From Paenibacillus sp. NFR01 (GTDB taxonomy: Bacteria; Bacillota; Bacilli; Paenibacillales; Paenibacillaceae): a DNA stretch of 64,000 nucleotides. The position numbers were made by a program, and so were the translations under genes. The notes beneath the pieces were generated by a model that saw only the letters and a program-made list of their open reading frames with translations, searched no databases and was not told where the DNA came from. Shown piece after piece: positions 1 through 9,245 of the stretch (position 1 is the first letter of the stretch; each line of letters opens with the position of its first letter). The stretch is taken from assembly GCF_900111565.1 (NCBI RefSeq), contig NZ_FOIK01000003.1, forward strand, positions 186,001 to 250,000, written 5' to 3'.

Positions 1-2451
1 GCCAGCAGCACATCCGGTACACTTGGCGCTAAGCTGACGGACGGCTATACGGTATCCGCGCTGACGGCCACAGGACAAAAGGGCTTCAAGCTGAGCTTTG
101 ACGACGGCATTTCAAAGGCCTACAAGATCAAATACAAAACCAAAGCCGTAAACCGCGTAACTGCCGACTTAAGTGTTGCCAACACGGTAACGTCCAGTAC
201 CTATTCCAGTTCCAAAACCGCGACGATTAACCAGGTTGTGCTGAACAAAACCCGGGGCAACGTCGACTATGCGGCCCACACTGTTGCCTGGTCTGTCTAT
301 ATGAACGGGGACCGGTACGAGATGGAGAACGTAAAGCTTGACGATACCTTCACCAATGAAGGGCTCAAGCTGCAAACGGGCACGCTCACGATCAAGCGGA
401 ACGACGGAACTCCATTAGTGAAAAATACACATTATACGGTAACAGAGACGGTCTACAAGGGATTTACCTTGACGTTCCTCCAACCGGTTAATGAACCGTA
501 TACGATCACTTATACGACGGATTATAATAACGATTGGCTCAATCCGGGCTGGCTTACCCAAACGCCATCTTATGTGAATGTGGCGAAGCTAAGCTGGAAT
601 GACCCGGCCACGCCGGGGACTACGAAGACGATTACCGACAACGATACGTTTAATCCGCGCGATGAGGTCAAGAATAACGGCTATAAATCGGGCAGCTATA
701 ACCCCGCGGACAAGACCATTACCTGGACGGTGGGCATCAACTACAACAGCAAAACGATTGCCAAGCCGGTCGTGAAGGACACGCTGCAAGGCGATCAGGA
801 ATATGTGGCGGATTCGCTGGCTGTCTACCCGATGAGCATCTCTGCGGACGGTAAATCGACGGCGGGCAGCACCGCAACGACAAAGCATTACACGGCAACA
901 TACAACAGTACAACAAAACTGCTGCAGGTTGTGTTCGACGAGGCCATCAGCGAGCCTTACGTTATCGTCTACAAAACAACCTTGGCCGGGAAGCTCATGG
1001 AGACCTCCCAAATCAACAATACAGCCAAAGTCTATGATGATGCCGCGGCGGTATCCCGGGACCTTAATGCGAATGTAACCATCCCGAAGGCCGGCCAATA
1101 TGTGGCGAAGACCGGGAAGCAGAGCGACAAGAAGATTAACTGGGCGCTGTCGATCAATGCCAACCAGTCTTATATTACCGGTATGAAGATCATGGATACG
1201 CCAAGCCCAAACCAGATTCTGATTCAGGATTCATTCCATCTTTATAACGCGTCTGTAGACACCGGCGGCAATGTAACGCCCGGTTCGGAGCTGGCGAAAG
1301 GCACTGATTATGATTTGACGATTACGACAGACGCCGATACCGGCCAGCAGCAGTTCGTGCTTGAATTCAAAAAACCAATCGAGAAGCCGTACATGTTAAA
1401 CTACGACTCGCTGATTGTCGCCAACAACGGGGATAAAGTTTCGAATCACGTTGAAATTGCCGGGTACAACACGAAGACGATCACGAAGACGCAGGAGCAG
1501 GAGATCACGGTAGCCTTGTCCAGCGCGGACGGCGTCGGCACGGGTACCCAAAAGCAATTGACGCTTGTGAAGACCGATAGCGCAGATACCTCCAAAAAGC
1601 TGGAAGGCGCCGTTTTTGCCCTGTACCGGACCTCCGGCTCGGAAGAAATCAAATGGGGCGAGGTCACTACAGATGTGTACGGCACGGCGACCTTCAAGAA
1701 GCTCTGGCCGGGCAGCTACAAGCTTCAGGAGGTCAAGGCTCCCGAAGGGTATCAGCTGGACTCCGCGAAAAAGACAGTTACTTTCAATTCCAGCACCGAA
1801 ACGGTGATGAACGTGACGAATACGCTGATTCCGTCGCCGTCGCCTTCCGCTTCGGCCAGTGCATCGCCGTCGCCTTCACCGTCGGCCACGGCGAGTGCCT
1901 CGCCGACGCCGACCCAGCCGCCGTATATCCCGCCGGTCGTCGTGGTGACGCCGACAGCGACGGCATCGCCGACGCCAACGCCAACGCCGACATCATCGCC
2001 GTCTGCGACACCGGCAATTACGCCAACGCAGCCGCCCGCGACAGCCACGCCAACGCCTGCCGTAGTCCGGGATAACACGGATGAGGAGATACCGCTCGAA
2101 GGCGAAATTCCGCTTGGCGGCGTGCCAAGCATCGGAAATCCGCCGGGCCATGGCACCGTTGTTCTTGGGCCGGACGGCAAATGGACGTATACGCCGGATC
2201 CGGGCTTTAAAGGCAAGGATACGTTCTCCATCATCACCAAGGATCCGGATGGACAGGAACAGGAGACGGTCTTTGAGATCGATGTCGATGAAGTGCCGCT
2301 CGGCACCGTACCGACGCCTTCGCCTTCAGCAGCAAGAGGACCGGCGACGCTGCCGAAGACCGGGGAAAGCAGCCCATGGCCGATCTACCTGGCCGGCGGC
2401 ACGCTGATTGTTCTTGGATTGGCGATTCGAAGAATCAAACACAATAAGTAA
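1..2451 (+). CDS. LPXTG-anchored surface adhesin, 5' end outside window
   Basis: The frame is open from base 1, so the N-terminus and signal peptide lie upstream; 816 residues are visible. They show several repeated beta-rich modules resembling collagen-binding adhesin domains (to about residue 510) and one SpaA/CnaB-type module (about 518-608). In that module Lys524, Glu577 and Asn607 sit where an intramolecular isopeptide bond would form. A Ser/Pro/Thr-rich stalk follows (about 612-690), then a cadherin-like Ig module (about 705-765). The sorting signal LPKTG at 784-788 is followed by a hydrophobic stretch and a basic tail. Family knowledge says a class A sortase would link it to peptidoglycan; no such sortase is nearby. 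The ligand is unknown. A strong terminator follows directly. Confidence 0.9.
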   Translation, partial: ASSTSGTLGAKLTDGYTVSALTATGQKGFKLSFDDGISKAYKIKYKTKAVNRVTADLSVANTVTSSTYSSSKTATINQVVLNKTRGNVDYAAHTVAWSVYMNGDRYEMENVKLDDTFTNEGLKLQTGTLTIKRNDGTPLVKNTHYTVTETVYKGFTLTFLQPVNEPYTITYTTDYNNDWLNPGWLTQTPSYVNVAKLSWNDPATPGTTKTITDNDTFNPRDEVKNNGYKSGSYNPADKTITWTVGINYNSKTIAKPVVKDTLQGDQEYVADSLAVYPMSISADGKSTAGSTATTKHYTATYNSTTKLLQVVFDEAISEPYVIVYKTTLAGKLMETSQINNTAKVYDDAAAVSRDLNANVTIPKAGQYVAKTGKQSDKKINWALSINANQSYITGMKIMDTPSPNQILIQDSFHLYNASVDTGGNVTPGSELAKGTDYDLTITTDADTGQQQFVLEFKKPIEKPYMLNYDSLIVANNGDKVSNHVEIAGYNTKTITKTQEQEITVALSSADGVGTGTQKQLTLVKTDSADTSKKLEGAVFALYRTSGSEEIKWGEVTTDVYGTATFKKLWPGSYKLQEVKAPEGYQLDSAKKTVTFNSSTETVMNVTNTLIPSPSPSASASASPSPSPSATASASPTPTQPPYIPPVVVVTPTATASPTPTPTPTSSPSATPAITPTQPPATATPTPAVVRDNTDEEIPLEGEIPLGGVPSIGNPPGHGTVVLGPDGKWTYTPDPGFKGKDTFSIITKDPDGQEQETVFEIDVDEVPLGTVPTPSPSAARGPATLPKTGESSPWPIYLAGGTLIVLGLAIRRIKHNK

Positions 2452-2460
2452 GAAATATAA

Positions 2461-2498
2461 AGGCGGACCTTTCGATCAACGAAAGGTCCGCCTTTTTT
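2461..2498 (+). terminator. rho-independent terminator of the adhesin gene
   Basis: A perfect 14-bp stem (AGGCGGACCTTTCG with its complement at 2480-2493) and a 5-nt loop are followed by a run of T. Confidence 0.95.
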
Positions 2499-2520
2499 AA
2501 GAGCCGGAATCCCGGCTTGA

Positions 2521-3207
2521 TTAGATCATACTGATGCTGATTCCTGCAAAGGCGTAATCCCAGATGTCGTTATCATTCGGATCATCCGGCACCTCAAGCG
2601 CGCACACGTTCTGTAGTCCCCAAGGGAGCTCGGTTATTTCCGTCGCTCCAGCTTCGGGCCGCAGAAGGAGCACGCCATACGATCCCTGCACAATCCCTGA
2701 CAGCACGTTTTGCAATGCATAGGCTTCGGCATAATCGCCGGCCCAACGAACGAACAGCACGCTGGGACTGTTGCCGATGTAGTTCATAAACCGCTCGATC
2801 CGGTGCGTCAGCTTGGCCTTGAAAGCCGGATAGGTCGCTTGCCACGGCTGGTCCGGGAGAATAGGAAAGTCGTGGACCGACAGGAAGTTATACATCGTAT
2901 CTTTAACGAAATAGGAGCGGACCGGTTGGGCAACACCTGTCTTGGGAAGCACAACCGTACCTTCCTCCAGAAGCAGATCGGTCTCTTGCTCCATCTGCAT
3001 ATGAGGCAGTTCCATATAACCGGCAAAACGGTTGCTTAGGAGCCGGTTGACATCGGACAGGCGCGGGGAGACGATCCAGTCGAGCGGAGCAGAAAACCTT
3101 CTCAATTTATGGCGGATCAACTGCAGCGCCGGGCTGCAGGAGCATCCCAAACTAACGATCACATGATACGGCTTCTGCATCTCTTGACGGATCAACTCGA
3201 TCATCAC
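2521..3207 (-). CDS. DUF1796 family putative cysteine peptidase
   Basis: The 228-residue protein begins with a segment reading SLGCSCSPALQLIRHKLRR then APLDWIVSP. This is the pattern of the DUF1796 family (putative papain-like cysteine peptidases): a Cys close to a beta-strand end and a conserved DWI motif. The substrate and physiological role of the family are not established. No signal peptide is visible, so it should be cytoplasmic. It stands alone, convergent with the adhesin gene, and shares no operon with the SDR gene upstream (77-nt gap). Confidence 0.7.
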   Translation of the reverse strand: MMIELIRQEMQKPYHVIVSLGCSCSPALQLIRHKLRRFSAPLDWIVSPRLSDVNRLLSNRFAGYMELPHMQMEQETDLLLEEGTVVLPKTGVAQPVRSYFVKDTMYNFLSVHDFPILPDQPWQATYPAFKAKLTHRIERFMNYIGNSPSVLFVRWAGDYAEAYALQNVLSGIVQGSYGVLLLRPEAGATEITELPWGLQNVCALEVPDDPNDNDIWDYAFAGISISMI

Positions 3208-3283
3208 CCTTTATTTTGGCTTTGTATCAGGGTATGACCTGCCGGGAAAAGCGATTGGACCGGCGCCTGCGAAAGCTTAAACT

Positions 3284-4141
3284 TTATTTCGCGGCCAAGA
3301 GCTCCCGTAATGCGTCCTTCAGCGGCGTCAGCGGGCGTTCCAGCAGCTTGGCCAGATCATCGCTTTCGCTATCCAGCGCCCCTGCCCGGATCCCCTGCTG
3401 GACGCCGGTCAGGAACGGAAGCATTGCTTCGGGAATGCCGGCGCCGGTCATGACTTTGCCATAGGTCTCGTCATCAACCTGCTGCACCGGAATGCTCTTT
3501 CCGCTGACTTCCTCCACCAGCGCGACGAATTCTTCCTGGGTCAGCGGTTTGCCGGACAACTCATAGATGGTATTGTCATGCCCTTCGCCGGCGAGCACTT
3601 TGGCGGCGGCTTCCGCGTAATCCTGGCGGGTCGCCCAGCCGACCTTCCCCTTACCGGCTGAAGTAATCCAAGGCGCGCCCTGCAGAGAAGCGTGGACGGA
3701 AGGCAGTTCATTTTCCAAATACCAGTTGTTGCGCAAGAAGGAATAGGGGACGCCCGACTCCAAAAGGGCGGCTTCCGTTGCCCGGTGATCGACCGCAAGG
3801 GATAACGGACTGTTCGTCGCATTCACGACGCTTGTATAGGCGATTAGTTTTACACCGGCTTCTTTTGCCGCCTGGATCGCTGCTTTCTGCTGCTGAATCC
3901 GGTTCTGCAAATCGTTGGTCGAGATCATCAGCAGCCGGTCAATGCCCGCGAAGGCTTCATGGAGCGTCTCCGGATGATTGAAATCGCCTTGGCGCACATC
4001 CACGCCCAATGCGACGAGATGAGCCGCTTTTTGCGGATCGCGAACGCTGACGGCGATTTGTCCGGCAGGCAGAAGCTTCAGCAACGATTCCACGACCCGT
4101 TGGCCCAGTTGTCCTGTTGCCCCGGTTACCAGTACTTTCAT
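3284..4141 (-). CDS. NmrA/QorB-like SDR oxidoreductase (NAD(P)H:quinone type)
   Basis: The 285-residue protein starts with the Rossmann motif VTGATGQLGQRV. It has the overall layout of atypical short-chain dehydrogenases of the NmrA/QorB (YtfG) group, which bind NADPH and in characterised members reduce quinones. The segment YTSVVNA around residue 105 and LRNNWYLEN around residue 140 fit this group. It is divergent from an HxlR-family regulator whose family often controls quinone- or aldehyde-detoxifying enzymes, so a role in electrophile or quinone stress is inferred. The exact substrate cannot be read from the sequence. Confidence 0.75.
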   Translation of the reverse strand: MKVLVTGATGQLGQRVVESLLKLLPAGQIAVSVRDPQKAAHLVALGVDVRQGDFNHPETLHEAFAGIDRLLMISTNDLQNRIQQQKAAIQAAKEAGVKLIAYTSVVNATNSPLSLAVDHRATEAALLESGVPYSFLRNNWYLENELPSVHASLQGAPWITSAGKGKVGWATRQDYAEAAAKVLAGEGHDNTIYELSGKPLTQEEFVALVEEVSGKSIPVQQVDDETYGKVMTGAGIPEAMLPFLTGVQQGIRAGALDSESDDLAKLLERPLTPLKDALRELLAAK

Positions 4142-4231
4142 AAATGAACACCTCTTCAGATATTTATTTTTAAGGATGCAGTGGTTCCTGCCCGTTTATG
4201 GGAGTATAATAACCCCTAAACTCAATTATCG

Positions 4232-4245
4232 AAAGTAGTTACTTT
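4232..4245. promoter_or_regulatory. candidate HxlR operator between SDR and hxlR genes
   Basis: AAAGTA-GT-TACTTT is a perfect inverted repeat lying between the divergent SDR and HxlR genes. HxlR regulators typically bind short TACT/AGTA dyads, so this is a plausible autoregulatory site controlling both genes. Confidence 0.5.
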
Positions 4246-4298
4246 TTTTAAACCTGGTATCAAAAAGTATACCGTACATGGAGAGCGGGAGGCGAAGC

Positions 4299-4673
4299 AT
4301 GGAAGAGAACTGTCAGGTGGAGACCGGACTGGAGATCCTGGCCGGGAAGTGGAAGCCCATTATATTGTTTCATTTGTTTTCAAACGGAACGATGCGGTTC
4401 AGCGAGCTTCAGCGGGCGCTGCCGGAGATCACCAAGAAAATGCTCACCTCACAGCTCCGGGAGCTGGAGACCCAGGATATTATTCACCGGGAGGTATACC
4501 GGCAGATTCCGCCGAAAGTGGAGTATTCGATTACGGAACACGGGCAGAATATTCTTCCTGTGCTGCAGGCGATCAATGTGTGGGGGCAAGCGCATGTCAA
4601 ACATCTGGCAAAATTACGCAGCGAGGAGCCGGCGGACCGGATGATGGCCGGTACTGGCGCTGCCGGTAAATAA
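4299..4673 (+). CDS. HxlR-family winged-helix regulator
   Basis: This 124-residue protein has the HxlR signature LAGKWKPIILFHLF near the N-terminus, followed by a wing region (YRQIPPKVEYSITEHG). The start at 4299 is chosen because GGGAGG lies 6 nt upstream; the in-frame ATG at 4278 has no ribosome binding site. Cys5 sits just before the first helix, where the redox-sensing cysteine of Bacillus YodB/CatR-type HxlR proteins lies, so thiol-based sensing of quinones is a reasonable inference. It is divergent from the QorB-like SDR, its probable target. Confidence 0.85.
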   Translation: MEENCQVETGLEILAGKWKPIILFHLFSNGTMRFSELQRALPEITKKMLTSQLRELETQDIIHREVYRQIPPKVEYSITEHGQNILPVLQAINVWGQAHVKHLAKLRSEEPADRMMAGTGAAGK

Positions 4674-4708
4674 ATCATACGCGGCAGCGGCAGGATCAGG
4701 CTTGTCCG

Positions 4709-5563
4709 CTACTTCTCCAGCAGGAAGTAATGGAATTCGGCGGAAACCGCAAACCCGGCGGACCGGTACAGGTTCAGGGCATGCTTGTTGCCTGTCACCA
4801 CGCTGAGGCGAAGCTCGGTATATCCGCGGGGCTGCAGCAGCCGCACAAGAGAGGACAACATTTGCCGGCCCAAGCCGCGGCCCTGATCCGCCGGAAGCAC
4901 GCATAGGTCGTAGATGACCGCCGTCTGCGGATTAAGTTCGTTGACCCCGACCAGTCCTACCGGACGGCTGCCTTCCACGGCAATGAAGACGGACCGCCCG
5001 GCTTCGCTGGAACGGGCTACATAATTGCGGGTCCAGGACTCGGAGTCGCCGAACGCTTGGGACAGGCAGCGGATCATAAATTCGTAATCTTCTTCATTTC
5101 GGGGGCGTAAAAACAGGCCGCTGCCGCCGGGTGTGGACACCGTCCGCTGCTCCAGAATCATTGTGAATTGTGAAGTCGTTAACCTGCCGCCTAGATGGCG
5201 CATAACGTCCATTCCCGGAGCGGAATCGGCGGGAACTCTGAACCGGAATTCCCGGATATCCCGCATCCCTGTTTGGGCCAGTTCCAACAGGCCGCGGAAG
5301 ATTCCCTGCCGGCGGTACCCGGGATGAACCATGACGTTGATGTCCGCGGTAACGCCGTCGGACGTATACCAGCTGAGGCACCCGGCCAGCCGGATATCAT
5401 CATAGCAGAGGACGGCGCGGTCGCCGTCCTCTTTAATGCTGTCGATGCCGATCCGCAGACTGGAATGGTCGAACATCTTGCACTGCTGCTCCAGCAACCG
5501 GAGCTCTTCGATCCGGGCCGGTGAGAAGTCGGTCATGTTGAAGAATTGATAAGATTTCGTCAA
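4709..5563 (-). CDS. tandem GNAT-domain N-acetyltransferase
   Basis: The protein is 284 residues, about twice a single GNAT domain. An N-terminal domain has an acetyl-CoA-binding loop HPGYRRQGIFRGLL, and a C-terminal domain has VLPADQGRGLGRQML followed by NKHALNLYRSAGF. Acetyl-CoA is the expected donor; the acceptor is unknown. It lies 11 nt downstream of the bicupin gene on the same strand and is probably co-transcribed with it. Whether the first domain is catalytic or only structural cannot be decided from sequence. Confidence 0.85.
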   Translation of the reverse strand: MTKSYQFFNMTDFSPARIEELRLLEQQCKMFDHSSLRIGIDSIKEDGDRAVLCYDDIRLAGCLSWYTSDGVTADINVMVHPGYRRQGIFRGLLELAQTGMRDIREFRFRVPADSAPGMDVMRHLGGRLTTSQFTMILEQRTVSTPGGSGLFLRPRNEEDYEFMIRCLSQAFGDSESWTRNYVARSSEAGRSVFIAVEGSRPVGLVGVNELNPQTAVIYDLCVLPADQGRGLGRQMLSSLVRLLQPRGYTELRLSVVTGNKHALNLYRSAGFAVSAEFHYFLLEK

Positions 5564-5574
5564 TAAGGGTTACC

Positions 5575-6771
5575 TCATTCTTTTTTGGTATTAGGGGCGA
5601 AGTCCGCTGCCGGAAATTTAACGACAGGCTGCTTTACGGAATCAAGCGCGTTCAGCAGCTCGTCGTTTACTTTCAGGTTCGTGGCAACGAGGGCTTTCGG
5701 CGTGAGCGCCATCCATTGGTTCAGCGAAACATCTGCAAACCGGTCGCTGCGGAACATTTCCAGAAACCAGATCGATTCGGTTCCCGTGTTCTGGATATAG
5801 TGCCCGTAAGCAAACGGTACATACCCGACGTCCCCGGCGCGGACGTTATAAGTCCGGGCGGCGCCGTTGCCGGCAAAGACGGTCATCCGGCCTTGGCCGG
5901 ATAAATAATATTGCCATTCGTCGGCATTGGGATGCCAGTGCAGCTCACGCATGGCGCCCGGCTTGATCTCAACCAGCGCCGCGGCGATGTTTTTGGCGAT
6001 GCGAAAATTCGACGAATCGGCAATCCGGACAGTACCGCCCGAGGTCACGAGCGGTTCCTGGTCCATCAGGCGGTGCGAAAAGGGCAGCGGGACACTGCCG
6101 TAGGGCGATGCCACCTGCTGCTCACTAATAGGCCCCGGCACCTTTGCCTGGTAAATGTATACCTGTTCGGCGGGAATATGGGCGAACGCGCCTTCCGGCA
6201 CACCGAAATTGGCGGCCAGGACGCTGCGTGGGGTGTGCGCCGCCCAGTCCGAAATCGACAGGGTATTCAGGTCGGAGAAAGCGCCGTCGTCAAAGACAAG
6301 CAGAAACTCCGCGCCTTCCGCCAGCCCCTGGATCGAATGGGGCAGACCGGGCGGGAAATACCACAGATCGCCTTTATGCACATCGGCGATATAGTTCCGG
6401 CCTTGGGCGTCGATCGCCGTAATCCGGGCGCTGCCGCAGATCATGAACGACCATTCCGCCTGCTGGTGCCAATGAAGCTCACGCACCCCGCCCGGCGTTA
6501 AATACATATTGACCCCGGCCAGCTCGGTTGCGGCCGGCAGCTCCCGCGAGGTCACTTCCCGCGACCAGCCCCCGTGGTTCAGCTGCATATGCGCGTCGGA
6601 AAAGGAGAACACCAGACCCGGCACCAGCCCGTTGTCGGTTACGGGCGGAACCAGCAGATCCGGGTTCTCCAGATCGCGCCAAATATCTCTTGGGCCGCAA
6701 TCGACGCCGCCCGCCCCGTCCGGCCGAATCGGCTGGGGAATCGGCATTCCCGCTTTTCGCTTGTCGCTCAA
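5575..6771 (-). CDS. oxalate decarboxylase family bicupin
   Basis: The 398-residue protein aligns along its whole length, as I recall the family, with Bacillus subtilis OxdC. Two cupin domains each keep the Mn-binding set: His100, His102, Glu106, His145 in the first and His278, His280, Glu285, His324 in the second. The flexible lid that carries the catalytic Glu in OxdC (Ser-Glu-Asn-Ser) reads Ser-Asp-Leu-Asn here at 166-169. Oxalate to formate plus CO2 is the family reaction, but the lid change leaves activity uncertain. A TTG at 6771 with AAGGTGG 8 nt upstream is preferred over GTG at 6783. No signal peptide is visible. Confidence 0.85.
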   Translation of the reverse strand: MSDKRKAGMPIPQPIRPDGAGGVDCGPRDIWRDLENPDLLVPPVTDNGLVPGLVFSFSDAHMQLNHGGWSREVTSRELPAATELAGVNMYLTPGGVRELHWHQQAEWSFMICGSARITAIDAQGRNYIADVHKGDLWYFPPGLPHSIQGLAEGAEFLLVFDDGAFSDLNTLSISDWAAHTPRSVLAANFGVPEGAFAHIPAEQVYIYQAKVPGPISEQQVASPYGSVPLPFSHRLMDQEPLVTSGGTVRIADSSNFRIAKNIAAALVEIKPGAMRELHWHPNADEWQYYLSGQGRMTVFAGNGAARTYNVRAGDVGYVPFAYGHYIQNTGTESIWFLEMFRSDRFADVSLNQWMALTPKALVATNLKVNDELLNALDSVKQPVVKFPAADFAPNTKKE

Positions 6772-6855
6772 TAGACCAACCACCTTTCATCCGCAGATGG
6801 TCTAGAATATGCCGGACTTTTTCCGGTTACAACTCATTTGCGCCGGTTGGCTTGG

Positions 6856-7311
6856 TTACAATGCCTTTGTCATATAAGCGCTGTACGGATCGAGCGCGTA
6901 ATCGGCGAAAGGTTCGCAGTACTCAAAGCCCGCGGCCTCATACAGCCGGCGTGCCGGAAGGAAATCCTCGGTGGCGCCGGTCTCCAGGCTGAGCCGCTTG
7001 TAGCCCCGCGTCTGCGCAACTCCGATAATATGCTCCAGAATGCTGCGCGACACCCCTTTGCGCAGATGAGCGGCGACGGTCCGCATGGACTTGATCTCGC
7101 CGTGCGTCTTGTCAAGCTCCTTGAGCGCGCCGCAGCCCAGCAGCTCATCGCCTTCCCAGGCGCTCCAGAAGGTAATTTCGGGCTTCCGCAGCCCGTCCAG
7201 ATTCAGCGCATGTACGCTCTCGGCGGGCGTATTTTCGAACATGCCCTGCAAATGCAGCTGAATCAGCCCTTGCGTTTTGGCCCCGCTTAAATCGTCTACT
7301 TTAATCTCCAT
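6856..7311 (-). CDS. GNAT-family N-acetyltransferase
   Basis: A single 151-residue GNAT domain. The acetyl-CoA-binding loop is near AHLRKGVSRSILEHII, and a C-terminal segment reads TGATEDFLPARRLYEAAGF, typical of small-molecule or amino-acid acetyltransferases. The start at 7311 is preferred over 7332 because AAGGGGG lies about 7 nt before it. It is divergent from the merR gene. The substrate is unknown. Confidence 0.8.
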   Translation of the reverse strand: MEIKVDDLSGAKTQGLIQLHLQGMFENTPAESVHALNLDGLRKPEITFWSAWEGDELLGCGALKELDKTHGEIKSMRTVAAHLRKGVSRSILEHIIGVAQTRGYKRLSLETGATEDFLPARRLYEAAGFEYCEPFADYALDPYSAYMTKAL

Positions 7312-7439
7312 CGTATGTTCCCCCTTATTCAATCCTATCCTAAGTACAGCCTATTTAAGTTGTTTTTATGTTAGCAAGGTTTACACGAGATAAAAAGAGG
7401 GAAATTGCTGTCCGGCAAAAATTTATTTTAAATTAAAAG

Positions 7440-7455
7440 TTAACGTTGACGTTAA
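7440..7455. promoter_or_regulatory. candidate MerR operator upstream of merR-MFS operon
   Basis: TTAACGT-TG-ACGTTAA is a perfect dyad, overlapping a second palindrome ACGTTAACGT (7449-7458). It lies in front of a TATAAA hexamer at 7474-7479 and the merR gene, which is where MerR regulators bind, between promoter elements. Confidence 0.5.
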
Positions 7456-7511
7456 CGTTAAAATGTTTTAGTCTATAAAAGTGAAATGTAAGTCTACGTG
7501 GAAGGGAATGA

Positions 7512-7931
7512 ATTCCAATTTACAAAATCGATGATGTCGCCAAGGAGCTCGGGCTGACCAAACGGACAATCCGGTACTATGAGGAGATCGGTTTGCTGTT
7601 CCCCCCTGAACGCACCAGCGGCGGCGTACGCCTGTATACGCCTGAACATGTCGAGGTACTGCGGCGGATCGTAGACGCCCGGGACGTGCTTGGTTTTTCC
7701 TTGCAGGAAATCTCGGACTATGTCTCCATCGCCAAAAAGCTGGATGAGCACCGGGCGATGTACCGCAGCACGGAGGATTCCGCGCTAAAACTCCAGCAGC
7801 TTCGCGAGGTGCATGAGATCACCGGCAAGCAGCTGGAGATGATCGACCAGAAATTCGCCAAAATGCTGAAGCTCCGCAAGGAGATCGAGCAGCTTCACCA
7901 AAGAGTAAGCGAGATTATCGAACCACAATAA
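7512..7931 (+). CDS. MerR-family regulator, apparent ATT start
   Basis: The 139-residue protein has a complete MerR helix-turn-helix (YKIDDVAKELGLTKRTIRYY, then EEIGLL and a wing with GGVRLYTPEHV) and a C-terminal coiled coil. The frame has a stop at 7509-7511. No ATG, GTG or TTG exists before the HTH; the nearest are CTG at 7554 and TTG at 7590, which would destroy it. ATT at 7512 follows GGAAGGG with 5-nt spacing. The ATG at 7508 is out of frame. It is followed after 88 nt by an MFS pump, an arrangement like Bacillus yfmP-yfmO, so it probably represses or activates that pump and itself. Confidence 0.8.
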   Translation: MPIYKIDDVAKELGLTKRTIRYYEEIGLLFPPERTSGGVRLYTPEHVEVLRRIVDARDVLGFSLQEISDYVSIAKKLDEHRAMYRSTEDSALKLQQLREVHEITGKQLEMIDQKFAKMLKLRKEIEQLHQRVSEIIEPQ

Positions 7932-8019
7932 AGAGAGGGAGTTTGGGAGAGAAATGCAGTCATCCGTTCAAAAAGGCCAGACTGGGGCCGTACAAAAGCA
8001 GTCAATTCAGGAGGCCGGC

Positions 8020-9213
8020 ATGTTCAGCCAGCCGAAGGCGGTCTGGGCGGTTGTCTTCGCCAGCGTCATTGCCTTCATGGGGCTTGGCCTCGTCGACCCG
8101 ATTCTTCCGGCCATCGCCGAGAAGCTGCATGCTTCCGCCAGCGACGTGACGCTGCTCTTTACAAGCTATAATGCCGTTATGGCGGTGGCCATGCTGATTA
8201 CCGGCGTAATCTCCACCCGCCTGGGGCCCAAATACACGCTGATGTGCGGCGTGGTCATTATCGCCATCTTCTCCTTGCTGGGCGGTTTGTCGAACGGCAT
8301 CTGGAGCCTCGTACTGCTGCGCGGCGGCTGGGGGCTGGGCAACGCGCTGTTCGTAGCGACGGCGCTATCCGCCATCGTCTCGTTGTCCACGACCGGCGTC
8401 GGCAAGTCGATTATTCTGTTTGAGGTAGCCGTGGGTCTCGGTATTTCCGTAGGACCGCTGGTCGGCGGCGAGCTGGGCGCGATTTCGTGGCGCGGCCCGT
8501 TCTTCGGCGTAGCCGGGCTGATGGTATTTGCCTTTATCCTGATCCTGACCTTGATGCCGAAGCCGTCCAAGATGGCTGCCGGCGGGCAGGCCGTCCGCAA
8601 AAAAGCGTCGCTGGCCGATCCGTTCCGCGCGCTGAAATTTCGCGCGCTACGCACTTTCGGCATTGCTGCCGCGCTGTACAACTTCGGGTTCTTCACGCTG
8701 CTGGTCTATGCCGCGCTGGTGCTCGGCAAACTGGGTCTGGATGAGCATCAGCTCGGTTACGTATTCCTGGGTTGGGGCCTGATGCTGGCCTTTACCTCCG
8801 TCTTTATGGCGCCTAAGCTGCAAAAACGTTTCGGCACACTGCCGTCGATGGTTGTCATGCTGCTCTGCTTCGCGGCTTGCCTGTTCGTCATGGCCAACTG
8901 GACCACGGATAAAACGGTGGTGATCATCGCCGTCATCGTGGCCGGCGCTTTCCTCGGCAACAACAACACGCTCATCACGACTGCAGTCATGAACGCGGCT
9001 CCGGTAGAACGTCCGACAGCTTCGGCGGCTTACAGCTTCCTGCGGTTTATCGGCGGGGCGATTGCACCTTATCTGGCCGGCAAGTTGGCCGAGTGGTTCA
9101 ATCCGCATATGCCGTTTATCGTCGGCGGCGCATTCGTGGTCGTTGCGGCGCTGTACCTTGGGGTGAACAGCAAACACTTGAAGCATGTGGATGAAGTCGA
9201 AAGCGCGCATTAA
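8020..9213 (+). CDS. MFS drug/ion efflux transporter (YfmO-like)
   Basis: The 397-residue protein has 12 predicted membrane segments and the DHA1-type motif A-like loop RLGPKYTLMCG after helix 2. Its length and its partner MerR gene resemble Bacillus YfmO. The start at 8020 has AGGAGG 5 nt upstream. An in-frame ATG at 7954 with GGGAGA would add 22 hydrophilic residues and cannot be excluded. Proton-driven export of toxic compounds is the family role; the substrate is unknown. It is probably co-transcribed with merR and the usp gene downstream (32-nt gap). Confidence 0.85.
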   Translation: MFSQPKAVWAVVFASVIAFMGLGLVDPILPAIAEKLHASASDVTLLFTSYNAVMAVAMLITGVISTRLGPKYTLMCGVVIIAIFSLLGGLSNGIWSLVLLRGGWGLGNALFVATALSAIVSLSTTGVGKSIILFEVAVGLGISVGPLVGGELGAISWRGPFFGVAGLMVFAFILILTLMPKPSKMAAGGQAVRKKASLADPFRALKFRALRTFGIAAALYNFGFFTLLVYAALVLGKLGLDEHQLGYVFLGWGLMLAFTSVFMAPKLQKRFGTLPSMVVMLLCFAACLFVMANWTTDKTVVIIAVIVAGAFLGNNNTLITTAVMNAAPVERPTASAAYSFLRFIGGAIAPYLAGKLAEWFNPHMPFIVGGAFVVVAALYLGVNSKHLKHVDEVESAH

Positions 9214-9245
9214 TTCATGAGGTGAGGGGAAAGGGAGGTATTCAG

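Noticed and set aside
1830..2070. GC-rich tandem repeats in the adhesin gene
   Set aside because: They are codon-level repeats of the Ser/Pro/Thr stalk and need no other explanation.
7508..7534. ATG at 7508 as merR start
   Set aside because: It is out of frame, ends after eight codons at TGA and sits 1 nt from the Shine-Dalgarno.
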